Positions 61,241 to 64,000 of a DNA stretch of 64,000 nucleotides are shown piece by piece (the stretch's first letter is position 1; every line of letters starts with the position of its first letter). The position numbers were made by a program, and so were the translations under genes. The notes below the pieces were generated by a model. It was not told the origin of the DNA, made no database searches, and saw only the letters and a list, made by a program, of their open reading frames with translations. Source of the DNA: UBA2329 sp964577215 (lineage in GTDB: Bacteria; Bacteroidota; Bacteroidia; Chitinophagales; Saprospiraceae); assembly GCA_964577215.1 (NCBI GenBank), contig CAZNYK010000002.1, forward strand, positions 16,957 to 80,956, read 5' to 3'.

Positions 61241-64000
61241 TTACCGGACAATTACCTTGAGGGTCTGTGCCTCGTTCTGGTACTGCACTTCCAGGAAGTA
61301 CAGCCCTGCCGGAAGTCCTTGCGTGGAAAAGCGCAAGCGACCGGCCTCTGTCGCAGGCGCTACGGGCATGGTTTGCCCCATGCTGTTGAGCAGGCGGTAG
61401 CGAAGCTGAGTGATATCCGCGCCGGTTTCCAGCAGGAAATGGCCGGAAGCGGGGTTGGGATACACTGCAAAGGTCTTATCGTCCAACGGCATTTGTACGG
61501 CTGCGATATTCGAGAAGCTGAAATCCCCGTTGAAATCCGTTTGCCGGAGTCGGTAGTAAGAGATTCCGGGCAGCGGTTTTTCATCCGTCTCATAGTAGTG
61601 CAGCATTTCGGTGCTGTTGCCGGCGCCGGGCACGTGCAGGAGAGGCTCGAAGCGGATGCCGTCGCTGCTGCGCTCCACTGTGAAGTACTCGTTGTCTTTT
61701 TCGGAAGCCGTGGCCCAGGCCAGGTCAACCACTTTGCCGCTGGGTTTGGCGCTGAAGAAGAGGAGTTCGATGGGGAGGGGGTTAACCGGACGCGGTTGGG
61801 TGGAGCCGAGGGTAAAAGGACTAAAAGAGCTGACGCCAGTAGCAGTAATGGTGCCTGATGGAAGCGCCCCTATCACGGTTCCTCCGAGGTTGGTCCAGGT
61901 GGAGCCATCCCAGCGGGCAATGGTTAAATCATTCGGTTGAGTAATGCCGCAACTGCGCACATCATCCCAATTAATAGTGACATTTACAGGTTCAGAACCA
62001 GCGATGCGGTTTATATCCCAATATTCACATTCGCTTACATGCGAGATTGGAGTATTTACCATCGAGGTATTGGGGCCCGGCCCATCAAAATACTCCACCT
62101 GGAAAGTACCGAATACATCAGCGCCGGCAATTTTGGAAATCGTTACCGGTGCGAATTTGCCGTTTTTACCGACCGGGAATGTAAAAGAAGTAATGGCTTC
62201 ATTGCTCAAACGCCTGACAGGGCCATCCACATAACTCATGGCGCTACCTGTAACCGGTGAAAAAGATCCCTCAATAAAAACAAGTCTGTTGGCATTCGTA
62301 GTTTTTATCACCCCCTTGGTAAAAGTACAGGTGCCAGACAATCCAAGTTGGTTCATCAGCTCGAAAGTACCGGTGGAGTTCATCTCTAAGCGCCTGAACT
62401 GAGGCCTGGGTGGATTATCGCCGAATAATTTCTGCAGGGTATTGCCGTTGATGATCGCAGTGCCCGAAGGTGCGCCTCCAAAAAGGACTTGCAAGGCAGA
62501 GCCTTCGGTGGAAATATCGCCTTTGAAATGGCAATCTGCACCGTTGCATGGATTCAATGGCCCGGCGCCGGCCATGCGTTTAAAAGTTGCTTTGCGGTTA
62601 AAAGTATCCACGGCAGCATTGGAAAGCCTGAACGCGCTGGGCGACTCATTAATAAAAACGACCTCGCCGAAAGAATTGCCGCCCGACCAGTTATTCACGC
62701 CGCCGCCGGTTTTGGTAAAGGTAGTCGCAGTACCCATGATATCACTAAAAGTGCAAGCGCTCACATTAGTGATATTCGCACTTGAAAAACCATTATTTCG
62801 ATTGAAAATACTGGACCCTAATGTGATATTCGTACTTCCCGCACAGGAAAAGTCGCCTTCCAGATGAGCTGTATTGACCAACAACGAGGCGGGGGTGAAG
62901 AGATCGTTAGAAGAACTTCCTATTTGACGAAGCTTGCGCAATTCGAGCGGCCCGTTGGAAAAACCTGAAGTTTTTAAATTTCCATTAATAGTGGTAAAAC
63001 CGGTCGCAGTAGCGCCTAACCTGATTCCCTTGACAGAGGAATTGTTCAGGAAAACATGAGAGGCGAAGTGACAAGAATCCGTGGAAGCAACCCACAAAAA
63101 GCCGGCCCCTGTGTTGCTGAAGGTAGCCGGGTAGAGGAAAGTATCTCGTTCGGAAGCGTTTAAACGGACGTCGTAATTACTTTCATTAACCAACTGAAAA
63201 TTATCGTAGCGATTCCCTCCATGCCACGCATCGGAAATTGTAGCCGCAGCGGTTTTTTTGAATTCAGTTGAAGTACCGCCATTGACAAACCTGGATTGTT
63301 TAACCTCCGCAAACCGGGGCGCCTCAAAGGAATTGACCAGTCCGAAAAACTTTGAACTCGTTATGGAAATGCTGGCAGAAGCGCGTGCGGCAAAACTGCC
63401 GCCGAATTCGCAATCGGTCAGCGAAAGGTTTGCAGGGCTTCCCATCATGCTCCCTATGGCATTGGCCGAAGGATTATTTTGCATTACTTTATTTAGCTTG
63501 ACTTCGCCACCCTGCAAATTAGCTCCCTGTATCGCGCCAAAGCTCAGGGTACTCGAACCGCCCCCCGAGCCGAAAACGATCTCCCCGTTGCCGGTTTGTT
63601 CCAAAAGGATATTGCCGGAAAAAGTGGACGCACCATTTTCAGCGATCTGTAAGCTACCACTGCTGCCGTTTTTGAATTGGACCTGTCCATTGAACATATC
63701 ACCGCTAAAAAGACCCATTACTGTATTTCCCGAACCTGCCTTCATATCAATCAAGGTAGGGCTTGAAAAAAAATTTCCACCCTGAAAAGAGGTTATGGTA
63801 GCACTGTTTTTTTCAAGGGTAAAGTTGGAGAGGCTGCAGTTGATAAAAGTCAATGAACCTGAGGTATTCATTTGTTTTATTACCCCGGGATTCGGATGGA
63901 GGCTGTTAATAGTAGTTCCATTAATGGTACCCCCGGTTCCTGTAATGGAGATTGTTTGACCATTTAAATTAATGGCAGCGCCTGCCAGCGTAGTAAGACC
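61241..64000 (-). CDS. Large secreted protein with T9SS sorting domain, 5' partial
   Basis: The frame is open to the right edge, so at least 919 residues are present and the N-terminus is missing. The N-terminal two thirds are repetitive, Ser/Thr/Asn/Gly-rich, beta-solenoid-like repeats of the kind found in surface proteins (ISITGTGGTINGTTI, SFSDIMGTAT-like units, FINESPSAFRLSN). Then come a PVRRLSNEAITSFTFPVGKN segment, a WDGSTWTNLGG segment, a fibronectin-like stretch (VDLAWATASEKDNEYFTVER) and a type A T9SS sorting domain (FAVYPNPASGHFLLETG, LPAGLYFLEVQYQNE). It is an outer-surface or secreted protein. The Met at 63871 is internal, not the start. Confidence 0.87.
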   Translation of the reverse strand, partial: GLTTLAGAAINLNGQTISITGTGGTINGTTINSLHPNPGVIKQMNTSGSLTFINCSLSNFTLEKNSATITSFQGGNFFSSPTLIDMKAGSGNTVMGLFSGDMFNGQVQFKNGSSGSLQIAENGASTFSGNILLEQTGNGEIVFGSGGGSSTLSFGAIQGANLQGGEVKLNKVMQNNPSANAIGSMMGSPANLSLTDCEFGGSFAARASASISITSSKFFGLVNSFEAPRFAEVKQSRFVNGGTSTEFKKTAAATISDAWHGGNRYDNFQLVNESNYDVRLNASERDTFLYPATFSNTGAGFLWVASTDSCHFASHVFLNNSSVKGIRLGATATGFTTINGNLKTSGFSNGPLELRKLRQIGSSSNDLFTPASLLVNTAHLEGDFSCAGSTNITLGSSIFNRNNGFSSANITNVSACTFSDIMGTATTFTKTGGGVNNWSGGNSFGEVVFINESPSAFRLSNAAVDTFNRKATFKRMAGAGPLNPCNGADCHFKGDISTEGSALQVLFGGAPSGTAIINGNTLQKLFGDNPPRPQFRRLEMNSTGTFELMNQLGLSGTCTFTKGVIKTTNANRLVFIEGSFSPVTGSAMSYVDGPVRRLSNEAITSFTFPVGKNGKFAPVTISKIAGADVFGTFQVEYFDGPGPNTSMVNTPISHVSECEYWDINRIAGSEPVNVTINWDDVRSCGITQPNDLTIARWDGSTWTNLGGTVIGALPSGTITATGVSSFSPFTLGSTQPRPVNPLPIELLFFSAKPSGKVVDLAWATASEKDNEYFTVERSSDGIRFEPLLHVPGAGNSTEMLHYYETDEKPLPGISYYRLRQTDFNGDFSFSNIAAVQMPLDDKTFAVYPNPASGHFLLETGADITQLRYRLLNSMGQTMPVAPATEAGRLRFSTQGLPAGLYFLEVQYQNEAQTLKVIVR

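Noticed and set aside
1..64000. CRISPR arrays, tRNA or rRNA genes, insertion sequences, prophage
   Set aside because: No regularly spaced repeats, no cloverleaf with CCA or anticodon arm, no transposase or integrase, and no phage structural genes were found.

Overview
The window reads as a chromosomal segment of a Bacteroidota bacterium, most likely of the Saprospiraceae/Lewinella type. The evidence is a PorP/SprF outer-membrane protein, at least four secreted proteins ending in type IX secretion (T9SS) sorting domains, many Bacteroidota-style lipoproteins, promoter boxes of the form TAnnTTTG, almost no Shine-Dalgarno sequences at starts, and a 1869-residue alpha-2-macroglobulin lipoprotein. 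It looks like stable core and semi-core genome. I see no rRNA or tRNA, no insertion sequence, no phage and no CRISPR array.

Layout. 1-4778: end of a membrane protein, a DUF4340 protein, an M28 peptidase, an NlpC/P60 protein whose catalytic Cys is replaced by Gly, and PorP/SprF. 4779-13942 (minus): a RibB protein with a degenerate RibA half, followed upstream by a surface-glycan block (GT2, GT4, FkbM methyltransferase, O-antigen ligase/polymerase) into which an M1 peptidase and an orphan iron-type binding lipoprotein are inserted. 14035-19484: saccharopine-dehydrogenase-like protein, ndk, NrnA-like DHH phosphoesterase, FKBP lipoprotein, prfB with its programmed +1 frameshift, and a Lon-N-like protein. 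19641-29759: alpha-2-macroglobulin, a 1110-residue WG-repeat protein, a MazG-like pyrophosphohydrolase and an unknown protein. 29761-35205: a helical-repeat protein and a TPR-CHAT membrane protein diverge from a 963-bp intergenic region carrying five nested stem-loops; a SelL-like redox protein follows. 35379-46436: DUF4870 protein, BNR-propeller protein, Uma2 nuclease-fold protein, threonine/serine dehydratase, S9 peptidase, YggS and a PKD-repeat T9SS cargo. 46486-56017: prfC, TM2-SHOCT protein, a CxxCH/choice-of-anchor-V cargo, signal peptidase I, amidase, a MacB-like permease and queA. 56143-64000: a DUF1800/DUF1501 pair, a lipoprotein, an asparaginase-family Ntn hydrolase and a large T9SS cargo that runs off the right edge.

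Themes. Much of the window serves the envelope: T9SS and its cargo, glycan synthesis, cell-wall hydrolases, lipoproteins and signal peptidase. A second theme is translation: RF2, RF3, QueA. A third is loss of catalytic residues in otherwise well-kept proteins (NlpC/P60, the GTP cyclohydrolase II half of RibBA, and the CHAT domain). The part least explained by known families is the structured intergenic region at about 31.3-32.2 kb between the two repeat-protein genes.
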